The notes under the pieces: model-generated
The model's input: only the letters and a program-made list of their open reading frames with translations
Told to the model about the DNA's origin: nothing
Databases searched by the model: none
In this document: positions 8,287 through 16,075 of the stretch, one piece after another
Layout of the letters: each line of letters begins with the position of its first letter
Position numbering within the stretch: the stretch's first letter is position 1
Assembly (NCBI GenBank): GCA_023432225.1
Contig: JAEYUW010000023.1
Coordinates: 1 to 27,564 of the forward strand
Reading direction: 5' to 3'
DNA: 27,564 bases
Origin: Verrucomicrobiota bacterium
Lineage (GTDB): Bacteria; Verrucomicrobiota; Verrucomicrobiia; Opitutales; Opitutaceae
Position numbers and translations under genes: made by a program

Positions 8287-9782
8287 GCGGGAGCGCTTTC
8301 GGGCAGGGCGAGGGAGAGGACGCGCTCGGGTGTGGCGTCGGTGCGCGCGAGGACGGCGGCGAGTTCGCCTTGGCGCATCACGGCGACGCGATCGGCGAGG
8401 CCGAGCGCCTCGGGCAGGTCACTCGAAACCAGCACGACGGCGACGCCTTCGGACGCGAGTCGCGTGATGATGCGATAGATTTCGCTCTTGGCGCCGACGT
8501 CGATGCCGCGCGTCGGCTCGTCGAGGAGGAGCACGCGGATCTTCGTCGAGAGCCAGCGGCCGAGAATGACCTTCTGCTGGTTGCCGCCGGAGAGGTGCTT
8601 GATGAGCTGCTCGATCGAGGGTGTGCGCACGGCGAGCGCGGCGACTTTGTCGGTCGCGTTTTCGCGTTCCCAGCGGGTGTCGATGATGCCGCCCCAGCGC
8701 GTGTGCGGGGCGCGGATGCCGAGGTTGCAGTTGTCCTGCACGGAGAGAATCGGGACGAGGCCCTCGCGCTTGCGATCCTCCGTGCAATACACGACGCCGG
8801 CCGCGATGGCGTCGGCGGGCGAGCGGAGAGCGATCGTCTCGCCGTGCACGGCGATCGTGCCGGCGGTGGCGCGCTCGGCGCCGAACAGAAGCTTCAGCAG
8901 CTCGGTGCGGCCCGCGCCAACGAGGCCGAACAAACCGACGATCTCGCCCTGTGCGACCGACAACGACACGGGCCGACGCACGCCGGGGCCGGCGATTCCG
9001 CGAATTTCAATGCCGACGGGACCGTGCGGCCGCGGCGTGTAGGCGTAGACGTCGGCGATGTCGCGGCCGACCATGTCTTGCACGAGCTTCGCCGGCGTGA
9101 TGTCGCGCAGCGACTCATAGGTGCGCACATGCCGGCCGTCGCGCAGGACGGTGCACGCGTCGCACAGCGCGAAGACCTCTTCCATGCGGTGCGTGACATA
9201 GAGGATGACGCAACCTTGCGCGCGGAGCTCGCGCACCACGGCGAAGAGTCGCTCGATCTCGCGCACGGACAAGCTGCTCGTCGGCTCGTCGAACGCGATG
9301 ACCTTCGCGCCGCGGCTGAGCGCCTTGGCGATCTCGACCATCTGGCGCTGGCCGATCGGCAGGCGCGCGAGCTTGGTTTCGGGATCGATCTCCTCACCGA
9401 GGCGACGGAGCAGAGCCGAGGCTTGCTCGTTGAGCAATCGGCGATCAATTACGCCGCGGTGTTGGGGGAGGTGACCAAGGAAGATGTTCTCGGCGACAGT
9501 CATTTCCGCCACGAGGTGCAGTTCCTGGTAGATCACCGCGACGCCGGCGGAGAGCGCAGCGGACGTTGAAGGAAACTCGTGGGCGCGGCCACCGAGGAGA
9601 ATCTGGCCGGAGGTCGGGCGGTGCGCGCCGCTGAGTGCCTTGAGCAGCGTCGATTTGCCGGCGCCGTTTTCGCCCATGAGCGCGTGCACCGTGCCTTCGC
9701 GCACGTCGAACGAGACGTCCTGCAACGCGGTCACGCCGACGTAGGTCTTGGTGACCGAGGCGAATTGGAGGTAGGGCGTCAC
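8274..9782 (-). CDS. araG: L-arabinose ABC transporter ATP-binding protein (two NBDs)
   Basis: The 502-residue protein is a tandem sugar-importer ATPase of E. coli AraG length (504) and matches it along its whole length. The first domain shows Walker A GENGAGKST (residues 37-45), a Q-loop in YQELHLV, a signature-like LPIGQRQMVEIAKAL and Walker B AFDEPTSS. The second has the degenerate GLVGAGRTE P-loop usual for this family, a strong LSGGNQQKVILG signature and LLLDEPTRGID. It powers arabinose import at the inner membrane with AraH. The start is GTG at 9782, preceded by a hairpin in the 94-base gap after araF; no Shine-Dalgarno sequence is visible. RbsA, MglA and XylG are relatives, but the MTVAENIFLG and VQDMVGRDIADVYAYTPR segments fit AraG best. 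Confidence 0.94.
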   Translation of the reverse strand: MTPYLQFASVTKTYVGVTALQDVSFDVREGTVHALMGENGAGKSTLLKALSGAHRPTSGQILLGGRAHEFPSTSAALSAGVAVIYQELHLVAEMTVAENIFLGHLPQHRGVIDRRLLNEQASALLRRLGEEIDPETKLARLPIGQRQMVEIAKALSRGAKVIAFDEPTSSLSVREIERLFAVVRELRAQGCVILYVTHRMEEVFALCDACTVLRDGRHVRTYESLRDITPAKLVQDMVGRDIADVYAYTPRPHGPVGIEIRGIAGPGVRRPVSLSVAQGEIVGLFGLVGAGRTELLKLLFGAERATAGTIAVHGETIALRSPADAIAAGVVYCTEDRKREGLVPILSVQDNCNLGIRAPHTRWGGIIDTRWERENATDKVAALAVRTPSIEQLIKHLSGGNQQKVILGRWLSTKIRVLLLDEPTRGIDVGAKSEIYRIITRLASEGVAVVLVSSDLPEALGLADRVAVMRQGELAAVLARTDATPERVLSLALPESAPANLP

Positions 9783-9786
9783 GGAT

Positions 9787-9848
9787 GGTGGAACGCGTTG
9801 AACTCACCGCGTTCTCGCGTGAGCGCGTTGAGGTCAACGCGCTCCACC
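9787..9848 (-). promoter_or_regulatory. Stem-loop cluster between araF and araG
   Basis: The arms 9787-9801 (GGTGGAACGCGTTGA) and 9834-9848 (TCAACGCGCTCCACC) pair over 15 bp with one G-U position. Alternative inner stems exist (CTCACCGCG with CGCGTGAG; CGCGTTGA with TCAACGCG). There is no U-tract. Stable stem-loops just after a binding-protein gene commonly protect its mRNA and make the receptor more abundant than the ATPase; this function is inferred by analogy. Confidence 0.55.
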
Positions 9849-9876
9849 TGAGATTCAAATGTCGCGGCGGAAGTGC

Positions 9877-10911
9877 TCAGAGAATGCCTTCGCGCTTGAG
9901 GACGGCTTCGAAGTTCTCGCGCGTGATGAAGATGCCGGGCGTGCGCGTCTCGAGCGGCGGCTGCTTGCCTTCCTTGACCCACACGTAGAGCAGGCGCGCG
10001 GTCTCGTAGCCTTCGAACGGCGCGGAGACGAGCATCGAGCCGTAGAAGCCGGTCGGCTTCGGCTTGCGCAGTTCGTCGATGCAATCCGTGCCGTTGATGC
10101 CGATGCCGATGACGGTGTCGGCGTTGAAGCCGCGGCCTTCCATCGCGCGCACGGCGCCGAGCACGGCGTTGTCGTTCATGCCGGCGATGAGCCAGCGCTT
10201 GATGCCGCCCTGGCGCGTCAGCAGCGAAGTCGCCGCATCGAAACTGCCGGGAATGTCGGTGGTCTTTTGCGGGGCCTTGAAGATGCGCGCGGCCGGAAAA
10301 CCCGCAGCCTCGAGTGCGCGGCGCGCGCCCTCGGTGCGTTCGCGCGCGGTGTCGAGTTCCTCGAAGGTGATCAGGCACACGCCGGTTTCCTCGAGATTCC
10401 AGTTGCGCTTCTTCGCCTCGGCGAACAGCGCCTGACCGACGGACTCGCCGATCTGCGACGCGGACATGCCGAGGTAGGGCACATCGGTCATGAACTTGCC
10501 GTCGGGCAGCACGAACATGTCGTCGACGGTGATGACCTTCATGTTTTTCTGCTTCGCGCGGGCCATGATTTGCGGTCCCAGGCGCACGTCAGGCGTGCAG
10601 ATGACAAAGCCCTGCGCGCCGGCCACGGCGAGGTTGTCGATTGCCGACATCACTTTCTCGCCGTCGGTCGTGCCGTATTTGAGCAGCTCGAAGCCGTGTT
10701 CGGTGGCGGCCTTCTCGGCGCCCTTCCATTCGAATTGGAACCACGGTTCCTCGGGCTGCTTCACGAGGAAGCCGAGTTTGATTTTGGCCGGCGCCGCAGG
10801 CGTCGGAGCGGCCTTCGCGGAAGAATCAGATTTCGGGCCGCAGCCGGTGAGCGCGAGGGCGAGGGCGCAGCCAAGGAGAGCGAACGGAAACAGCGCGGGG
10901 TGGGGTTTCAT
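9877..10911 (-). CDS. araF: L-arabinose-binding protein, lipoprotein form
   Basis: The 344-residue protein closely resembles E. coli AraF: KLGFLVKQPEEPWFQ, GFVICTPDVRLG, ELDTARERTEGA, DIPGSFDAATSLL, WLIAGMNDNAVLG and GIGINGTDCIDEL. It captures L-arabinose outside the inner membrane and delivers it to AraGH. Unlike the soluble E. coli protein it has a lipobox, LTGC with Cys24, after a hydrophobic stretch, so it is predicted to be a lipid-anchored receptor. The ATG at 10911 gives a normal signal (n-region MKPH, then the hydrophobic core). It is the first gene of araFGH, 229 bases beyond the end of the GH95 gene on the same strand, so it may have its own promoter or receive read-through. Confidence 0.95.
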   Translation of the reverse strand: MKPHPALFPFALLGCALALALTGCGPKSDSSAKAAPTPAAPAKIKLGFLVKQPEEPWFQFEWKGAEKAATEHGFELLKYGTTDGEKVMSAIDNLAVAGAQGFVICTPDVRLGPQIMARAKQKNMKVITVDDMFVLPDGKFMTDVPYLGMSASQIGESVGQALFAEAKKRNWNLEETGVCLITFEELDTARERTEGARRALEAAGFPAARIFKAPQKTTDIPGSFDAATSLLTRQGGIKRWLIAGMNDNAVLGAVRAMEGRGFNADTVIGIGINGTDCIDELRKPKPTGFYGSMLVSAPFEGYETARLLYVWVKEGKQPPLETRTPGIFITRENFEAVLKREGIL

Positions 10912-11039
10912 GGATGTCAGGGAATCAGGAGAGCGGTGATCGGCGACTCGGCGTTAACTTGACCGTTAGGCCGCGGGAGACGAGCTCTCAACCGCGCCGA
11001 CGGTCGAAGAGTAGACGTGATCGAGAGATCGGTTTGGTG

Positions 11040-11059
11040 GGCGCTGCTCCGTCAGCGCC
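11040..11059 (-). repeat. Short hairpin in the GH95-araF gap
   Basis: GGCGCTG (11040-11046) and CAGCGCC (11053-11059) form a 7-bp stem with a 6-base loop. The 229-base gap 10912-11140 must hold any araF promoter, but I recognised no convincing -35/-10 pair. GATGCTGGCG occurs twice nearby (from 11085 and 11129). The hairpin could be a weak terminator of the GH95 operon, though it lacks a U-tract. Confidence 0.35.
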
Positions 11060-11140
11060 GGTTTATTTCGAGGTAGGCACACGGAGATGCTGGCGGTTCG
11101 GTGGCGACGGAGCGCCGCCCTCCAGCGGGATGCTGGCGCG

Positions 11141-13534
11141 TCAGGGGCTATAGACGAATGCCGGCGTGTTGGCGTCGGCAAACGTTACGGGCACGAGCGT
11201 CGCGCCGTTGCGGAGCTGCGTGTGTTTGCCGCCGGTGCTGCGGACGACGGCGCGCATGAGCTTGCCGGCGCGCCACTCGAGATCGACCTCGTAGCCGCCG
11301 CGCGCGCGCAGACCGGTGACGCTGCCGTCGGGCCAGGCGGAGGGCAGCGCGGGCAGCACGACGATCTCGTCGGGTGAACTCTGCAATAGCATCTCGGCGA
11401 TCGCCGCGGTGCCGCCGAAGTTGCCGTCGATCTGGAACGGCGGATGCGCGTCGAACAGATTCGCGTAGGTGCCGCCGCTCCATTGCTGCTTCGAGGTCGC
11501 GGCATCCGCGGGCTTGAGCGTGTTGCGCAGCAATTTCAGGGCGCGGTCGCCGTCGCCGAGGCGGGCCCACATGCCGAGTTTGTAGGCGAGGCTCCAGCCG
11601 GTGCTGCCGTCGCCGCGGACATCGAGCGTCTTACGCGCGCCGGCGGCGAGTTCGGGCGTGCCGTGCGGCGTGATCTCGTTGCCCGGATAAAGTCCCCACA
11701 AGTGCGCGACGTGACGGTGCTGTGGATCAGCCTCGGGATATTCCTGCAGCCACTCCAGCACGCGGCCGTCGGAGCCGAGGCGCGTCGGCGCGAGGCGGGC
11801 GCGTTTCGCTTTCAGTTCGGCGCGCAGCGCGGCGTCGGTGCCGAGGATCTCGGACGCGCGGATCGAAGCATCGAAGAGGTAACGGAGCAGTTGCATGTCG
11901 GCGGTCGGCCCGAGGCAGACGTGCGCGGGCTTGCCGTCGAGGAGGAAGGCGTTTTCGGGTGAGTTCGACGGCGCGGTGACGAGGAAACCGGTCTTCGGAT
12001 CCTCGATCAGCATATCGAGGTAGAACAGCGCGGAACCTTTCAACGTGGGCCAGACGCGCGCGAGAAATTCGCGGTCGCCGGTGAAGAGATAATGATCCCA
12101 GAGATGCTGGCAGAGCCAGGCGGAGCACGAAACGGTGGAGCCCCAGCTGGCGGATTCGCCGGGCGAGGTGAATCCCCACGGGTTGTTAAGCAGAAACGCA
12201 ACCCAGCCGCGCGCCTGGTAGTAGGCTTGCGCCGTCTTTTGTCCGGGCGCGACGAGCGAGTCGATCAGCGCGAACATCGGCTGGTGCAGCTCGCTGAGGT
12301 TGGTCGTTTCGGCCGGCCAAAAATTCATCTGCACGTTCACGTTCGAATGCCAGTCGCCGTTCCACGGGGTCTGAATCGTGTCTGCCCAGATGCCTTGGAG
12401 GTTGGGTGGCAGGCCGCCGACGCGCGACGAGGAGATCAGGAGATAACGGCCGAAATTGAAATAGAGTGCGGCGAGCGCGGCGTCGTTTTCGCCGGCGTAG
12501 AACGCCTTGAGTCGCTCGGGCGTGGAAGGCGCGGCGGACGCGGGGGCGGCGGCGCCGAGCGTGAGCGCGACGCGATCGAAGAGATTGCGGTAATGCGCCA
12601 CGTGCGCGGTGCGCAGAGCGGCGAAGTCGGCTTTCGCCGTCCCGGCGAGGTCGGCCTCGGCGGTGGCGCGCGGATCGGCGACATCTCGGCCGGCGAAGCT
12701 GCGGCGCTTGATGTCGGTCGCGGCGGTGACGAAGAGAATCACTTCGTCGGCGTCGCGCACGCGCACGGTGTTCTCGGCAACATCGACCTTGCCGCCGGTG
12801 GCACGGACCTCGAGGCGCGCGGCGTAGCGAACGCCGTCGGTGTCGTTGTAGCCATCATTGAGCTGGCCGTGCATCACGAGACCGGCCGCGCTGGCGGCTT
12901 CGATCGTAGCGCGCTCGCGGCGGGTGAGCGTGGCGTCGAAGGAGATTTTGCCTTTCTGATCGGCCGACAGCCGCAGCACGAACGCTTCGCCTGGTTGGCT
13001 GACGAAACCTTCGCGAACAAACCGCACACCGCCGTGCTCGAAGGATACGCGCGCGGTCGCCTCGGCGAGGTCCAGCGTGCGGCGATAGGCCGAGAATGGC
13101 GCGGAAGAGTCGAGGCCGACGAACTTCAGGCGCAGGTCGCCGAGCGTTTGATAGGAGCCGTAGGGCACGTTGGCGCCGGAGCCGAAGCCAGAGCCTTTGC
13201 CGGCGCAGGTGAAGTTGGCGTTCACGAGTGCCTCGGCTTCGTGGTTTTTGCCTTCGAGCAGCAGGCGGCGGATTTCGGGGAGCGCTTGGTGGGCGTCGTG
13301 ACGGTCGGCGTCTTGCGGTGAGCCGGACCACATGCCGGATTCGTTGAGCACGATGCGTTCCTCGGCCACGCCGCCGTAGAGCGCGGCGCCGAGGCGGCCG
13401 TTGCCGAGCGGCGACGATTCGAAGAGGTGCTGGCCAGGTGTAGTGAGGAGAACGTAGCGGGATTCGTCGCGCGGCGCGGCGAGAGCGAGGGAGGCACAGC
13501 CGAGGAGGGCCAGGGCAGCAGCGGGCAATTTCAT
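11141..13534 (-). CDS. Exported GH95 alpha-L-fucosidase / alpha-L-galactosidase
   Basis: The 797-residue protein begins with a clear signal peptide (MKLPAAALALLGCASLALA, then APRDES) and has the domain order of GH95: an N-terminal beta-sandwich with PLGNGRLGAALYGG and ERIVLNESGMWSG, then an (alpha/alpha)6 barrel. The catalytic motifs are visible: NVNVQMNFWPAE (the two Asn that activate water), APSNSPENAF (the general acid Glu) and PPFQIDGNFGGTAAIAEML. GH95 enzymes act by inversion and remove terminal alpha-1,2-linked L-fucose or L-galactose, for example from xyloglucan or arabinogalactan. The ATG at 13534 was chosen because it begins the signal peptide and overlaps the stop of the upstream gene by 4 bases (ATGA). 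The frame stays open further upstream, but that part is antisense to the previous gene. The choice between L-fucose and L-galactose cannot be made here. Confidence 0.92.
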   Translation of the reverse strand: MKLPAAALALLGCASLALAAPRDESRYVLLTTPGQHLFESSPLGNGRLGAALYGGVAEERIVLNESGMWSGSPQDADRHDAHQALPEIRRLLLEGKNHEAEALVNANFTCAGKGSGFGSGANVPYGSYQTLGDLRLKFVGLDSSAPFSAYRRTLDLAEATARVSFEHGGVRFVREGFVSQPGEAFVLRLSADQKGKISFDATLTRRERATIEAASAAGLVMHGQLNDGYNDTDGVRYAARLEVRATGGKVDVAENTVRVRDADEVILFVTAATDIKRRSFAGRDVADPRATAEADLAGTAKADFAALRTAHVAHYRNLFDRVALTLGAAAPASAAPSTPERLKAFYAGENDAALAALYFNFGRYLLISSSRVGGLPPNLQGIWADTIQTPWNGDWHSNVNVQMNFWPAETTNLSELHQPMFALIDSLVAPGQKTAQAYYQARGWVAFLLNNPWGFTSPGESASWGSTVSCSAWLCQHLWDHYLFTGDREFLARVWPTLKGSALFYLDMLIEDPKTGFLVTAPSNSPENAFLLDGKPAHVCLGPTADMQLLRYLFDASIRASEILGTDAALRAELKAKRARLAPTRLGSDGRVLEWLQEYPEADPQHRHVAHLWGLYPGNEITPHGTPELAAGARKTLDVRGDGSTGWSLAYKLGMWARLGDGDRALKLLRNTLKPADAATSKQQWSGGTYANLFDAHPPFQIDGNFGGTAAIAEMLLQSSPDEIVVLPALPSAWPDGSVTGLRARGGYEVDLEWRAGKLMRAVVRSTGGKHTQLRNGATLVPVTFADANTPAFVYSP

Positions 13535-14652
13535 TTCCGTTGAGAAGAGAGGTCTTGCGAGGTCGCGAGGGCGATGACGCGGCCTTCGGTGCCGACGGCG
13601 CAATAGAAGTGGTAGACCACGCCGTCGTGTTTCAGGAGCCACGGTTTGTGGGCGAATTGTTTGTCGTAGGGCTCGCTGGGCGCAACGAGGTGCGGACCGT
13701 CCCACTTGGTCCAGTGCACGAGGTCGTAGGAGCAGGCGAAGGTGTCGAACGCGCCGGGTTTCCAAAAGGCGCCGAAGTAGAACATCACCCAGACGTCGCC
13801 GAGGCGCACGATTTGCGGGTCGCCGCTGATCGCCCACGGGGCGGCGGAGCCGATGTTGGCGACAACGGGGCCGCGACCGAAGCGGCGCCACGAACGCAGA
13901 TCGTCGGAGAGCGCGAGGCCGATCGTCTCGACGCCGTAGGGCGCGGACTTGCCGTTGTAGAACATGACGAACGGCGCGCCGAGCGTGCGCGACTCGTCGC
14001 GGATGATCGCGCTCTTGTAGAGCGTGACGTGCTCGAAGTCGCGCGCGTCGCGCTGGTCGGGGGTGAGCACGGGGTTTTCCGCGAGGCGCGTCCATTCGCG
14101 CGCGGCGGTCGGGTCGTCGGTGTGCGCGAGGCCGATCGCGAGCGGGTCGGGCTCGTAGCCTTGTTTTGCGCCGCCGAGGTAGGAGAGCCAATAGCGGCCG
14201 TCGTGCGTCGCGAGTTCGTGCGTGCCGTCCCAGCGCGTATCGTAGAGCGCGAGGCCGCCGGCGGCTTGCCAGGCGTCCCAAGTGCCTGGGCGGAAGGGGA
14301 GAATCACGCCGAGTTTTTCCCAGTGCAGCAGATCGTCGCTGCGCGCGAGGCAGGTCTGGTAGCCGACGTTGTCCTTGTTGGCGATGTAGACCATATACCA
14401 GCGGCCGTCGCGGCGGAAGACGTTCGGGCAATCGAGGAGCTCGCCTGTTTCGCCGCGGAGCACGACGCCGTATTTGAACGGTGTTTTCACTTCGTCGTAA
14501 ACGCGCTGCATCGCGGCCGCGCCGACGAGCTTGGGCTTGCCGGTGGAAAACGGGATGACGTCGGGACGTTCGGCGGCGCGGATCGTCGTGCCGCCGAGTG
14601 CGAGTGAAAACAGCCCGATCGCAAGGGAGGCTGGGGCGGAGAACTTAAACAC
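13531..14652 (-). CDS. Exported five-bladed beta-propeller glycosidase-like protein (GH43/GH130 type)
   Basis: The 373-residue protein starts at a GTG (14652) that gives a signal peptide with the hydrophobic run SLAIGLFSLALGG; a longer upstream extension reads as noise. The mature part shows repeated propeller blades of the type DGRWYMVYIAN, LHWEKLGVILPF, DGRYWLSYLGG, FVMFYNGKSAP, DDLRSWRRFG, DVWVMFYFGAFW and DGVVYHFYCAVG, common to clan GH43, GH32 and GH130 proteins. An Asp in LLDCPNVF on the first blade would suit a catalytic or binding role. I cannot assign the exact family or substrate. The gene overlaps the upstream lactonase gene by 8 bases and GH95 downstream by 4 bases, so it is part of a translationally coupled three-gene operon and probably works on the same glycan as the GH95 enzyme. 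Confidence 0.75.
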   Translation of the reverse strand: MFKFSAPASLAIGLFSLALGGTTIRAAERPDVIPFSTGKPKLVGAAAMQRVYDEVKTPFKYGVVLRGETGELLDCPNVFRRDGRWYMVYIANKDNVGYQTCLARSDDLLHWEKLGVILPFRPGTWDAWQAAGGLALYDTRWDGTHELATHDGRYWLSYLGGAKQGYEPDPLAIGLAHTDDPTAAREWTRLAENPVLTPDQRDARDFEHVTLYKSAIIRDESRTLGAPFVMFYNGKSAPYGVETIGLALSDDLRSWRRFGRGPVVANIGSAAPWAISGDPQIVRLGDVWVMFYFGAFWKPGAFDTFACSYDLVHWTKWDGPHLVAPSEPYDKQFAHKPWLLKHDGVVYHFYCAVGTEGRVIALATSQDLSSQRK

Positions 14653-15481
14653 GGTAGATGCGTTCGGCGTTGCGGTGATAGAGCCGGGCGCGCTGCTCGG
14701 GCGTCGCCTTGGCCGTGAGCGCGTGCGTGGCCTCGATCCAGCGGGCCAGTGGTGCGGAGAGCGTGCACACCGGCCAGTCGCCGCCCCACACCAGGCGGTC
14801 CCAGCCGAAGCACGCGACGGCATGCTCGAAATACGGGCGCAGGTCCTCGACGCTCCACGATGCCGGGTCCGCATACGCCACGAGGCCGCTGATCTTGCAG
14901 TGCACGTTGGGAAACTCGGCGAGCTGCGCGAGCCCGGTGCGCCACGGCTCTTCCAGGCGGTTTTTCACGTCGGGCACTCCGACGTGGTCGATGATGAACG
15001 TCACTTGCGGGCAGCGTTCCACGAGCGTCCGGATGTTGGCGTGCTGACGCGGCAGCGCACACACGTCGAAGGTCAGACCGAAGTCGGGCAACAGCCGCAG
15101 ATTTTCCGCGAAACGCGGCTCGAGACAAAGATCATCGCGCACGACATGCAGCACGCGGCGGATGCCGCGGAGCTTTGGGAGCCTGACCAACGCTTCGAGG
15201 TGCGCGCGGAAACCGTCCTGCTCGGGCCGTCCGCTCGCGACGATGCCGCCGATCAGCGGGTCAGCGTCGGCGAGGTGTTGGACGTGCCGGGCTTCGGCGA
15301 GTTGGTGTGGATCGTCGACATCGCACTCCATGAACACCGTTTGGGTGATCGCGGTGCCCGCCGCGGCAGCGCGGTAGTCATCGACCGAGAAGCTGCGGTT
15401 CAGCGCCGGGATGGTGGCGCACCACGAATACGGAAACTGGCGCAGATTCCAGAGATGCTGGTGCGTATCGACGAGATGCAT
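14645..15481 (-). CDS. COG3618-type amidohydrolase, probable L-fucono- or L-rhamnono-lactonase
   Basis: The 278-residue cytosolic protein is a metal-dependent TIM-barrel hydrolase of the amidohydrolase_2 family. It begins MHLVDTHQHLWNL, with the HxH metal motif in the first strand; further conserved sites are IIDHVGVPD and the final WGGDWPVC with the catalytic Asp. Characterised relatives open L-fucono-1,5-lactone or L-rhamnono-1,4-lactone in the non-phosphorylating oxidation of 6-deoxy sugars. It is the first gene of the operon leading to the propeller protein and GH95, so the sugar released by GH95 (L-fucose or L-galactose) is the likely origin of its substrate. The dehydrogenase and dehydratase expected in that pathway are not in the window. 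Plain L-fuconolactonase is inference; the family assignment is strong. Confidence 0.8.
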   Translation of the reverse strand: MHLVDTHQHLWNLRQFPYSWCATIPALNRSFSVDDYRAAAAGTAITQTVFMECDVDDPHQLAEARHVQHLADADPLIGGIVASGRPEQDGFRAHLEALVRLPKLRGIRRVLHVVRDDLCLEPRFAENLRLLPDFGLTFDVCALPRQHANIRTLVERCPQVTFIIDHVGVPDVKNRLEEPWRTGLAQLAEFPNVHCKISGLVAYADPASWSVEDLRPYFEHAVACFGWDRLVWGGDWPVCTLSAPLARWIEATHALTAKATPEQRARLYHRNAERIYRV

Positions 15482-15607
15482 GGGGCCGGGGAACAGCTCG
15501 AATCAGTTGACGAGGGGCGAGACGGCTAGAGTGGAAACGTTCGGCTTCGGCGGGTCGAGAATTTCACGCGCGGCGGCTTCCGCGTGGCGCGGCGGTGGGT
15601 TGGATAT

Positions 15608-15627
15608 TTTGTGCGCATTGTTGCGTA
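15608..15627 (-). promoter_or_regulatory. AT-rich island with tandem repeat upstream of the lactonase operon
   Basis: Within GC-rich surroundings lies an AT-rich patch (TTGGATATTTTGTGCGCATTG region). TTTGTGCGCA (15608-15617) is followed directly by TTGTTGCGTA (15618-15627), a 7-of-10 direct repeat at 10-bp spacing. It resembles the direct repeat of ATTGCGCGC at 17062-17080 before the GH2 gene. This could be the promoter/operator of the minus-strand operon starting at 15481. The rest of 15482-15840 shows nothing recognisable. Confidence 0.3.
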
Positions 15628-15856
15628 GCGGCCGTGGCGTCCGGCAAAGGCGACGGGGCGCGACGAAATGCCGGCGCAAGCGGGCTCGATGCAGATGTGA
15701 GCGGCTCGCTGGGCGCGAGCATCCGCTTGCCGCTGGAATGGACGCGAGCAGAGCCGTGAGAACGCAGGCGGAGACGAATGCGTCCCGAGCGACGTGGAAA
15801 TTCTCCTTATTGCGGCGACCGTAACCGCCCGCGGGGCATCTCCGTCTTTTTCACCG

Positions 15857-15878
15857 CTTTAGTTCGGGGGAACTAAAG
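15857..15878. repeat. Perfect hairpin CTTTAGTTC / GAACTAAAG
   Basis: The 9-bp arms 15857-15865 and 15870-15878 enclose a GGGG loop (CCCC on the other strand). No U-tract follows on either strand, so this is not a simple terminator. It is adjacent to the terminator at 15881-15926 and may be part of the same structured RNA or a DNA operator. Confidence 0.5.
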
Positions 15879-15880
15879 GT

Positions 15881-15926
15881 CCCGGGTCTTGACGCCGCAA
15901 TCGTCGGACCCGGGTTCATCTTTTTT
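15881..15926 (+). terminator. Strong intrinsic terminator on the plus strand
   Basis: CCCGGGTC (15881-15888) pairs with GACCCGGG (15907-15914), and inside it GACG pairs with CGTC. The stem is followed by TTCATC and six T (15921-15926). There is no recognised plus-strand gene upstream, since rhaM ends at 7157. It either stops antisense transcription toward the regulator gene or ends an unannotated plus-strand RNA. Confidence 0.6.
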
Positions 15927-15946
15927 CGCGGGCGCGTCCTGGGCCC

Positions 15947-15985
15947 CAAAAAGAAAACCGGCGCGCCACCCCCGCGGCGCGCCGG
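15947..15985 (-). terminator. Intrinsic terminator of the AraC-family gene
   Basis: On the minus strand the perfect 10-bp arms 15976-15985 and 15958-15967 (CCGGCGCGCC type) enclose an 8-base loop and are followed by TTTTCTTTTTG. It lies about 90 bases past the stop of the regulator gene, the right place for its terminator. Confidence 0.75.
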
Positions 15986-16075
15986 AATCCCCTCCCGACG
16001 TGCACAGTCTAGCGGAGACCGTGGCTGGTCGCCATCGGCGCGATGATCTTTCGCCTATAAAAAATGCCAAAGCGT

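Noticed and set aside
13535..14431. 299-codon upstream extension of the GH95 frame
   Set aside because: It overlaps the propeller gene in another frame and would bury the signal peptide; the ATG at 13534 gives a normal exported GH95 protein.
14653..14874. 74-codon upstream extension of the propeller protein
   Set aside because: It overlaps the lactonase gene out of frame and is arginine-rich; the GTG at 14652 begins a signal peptide and gives a tight gene overlap.
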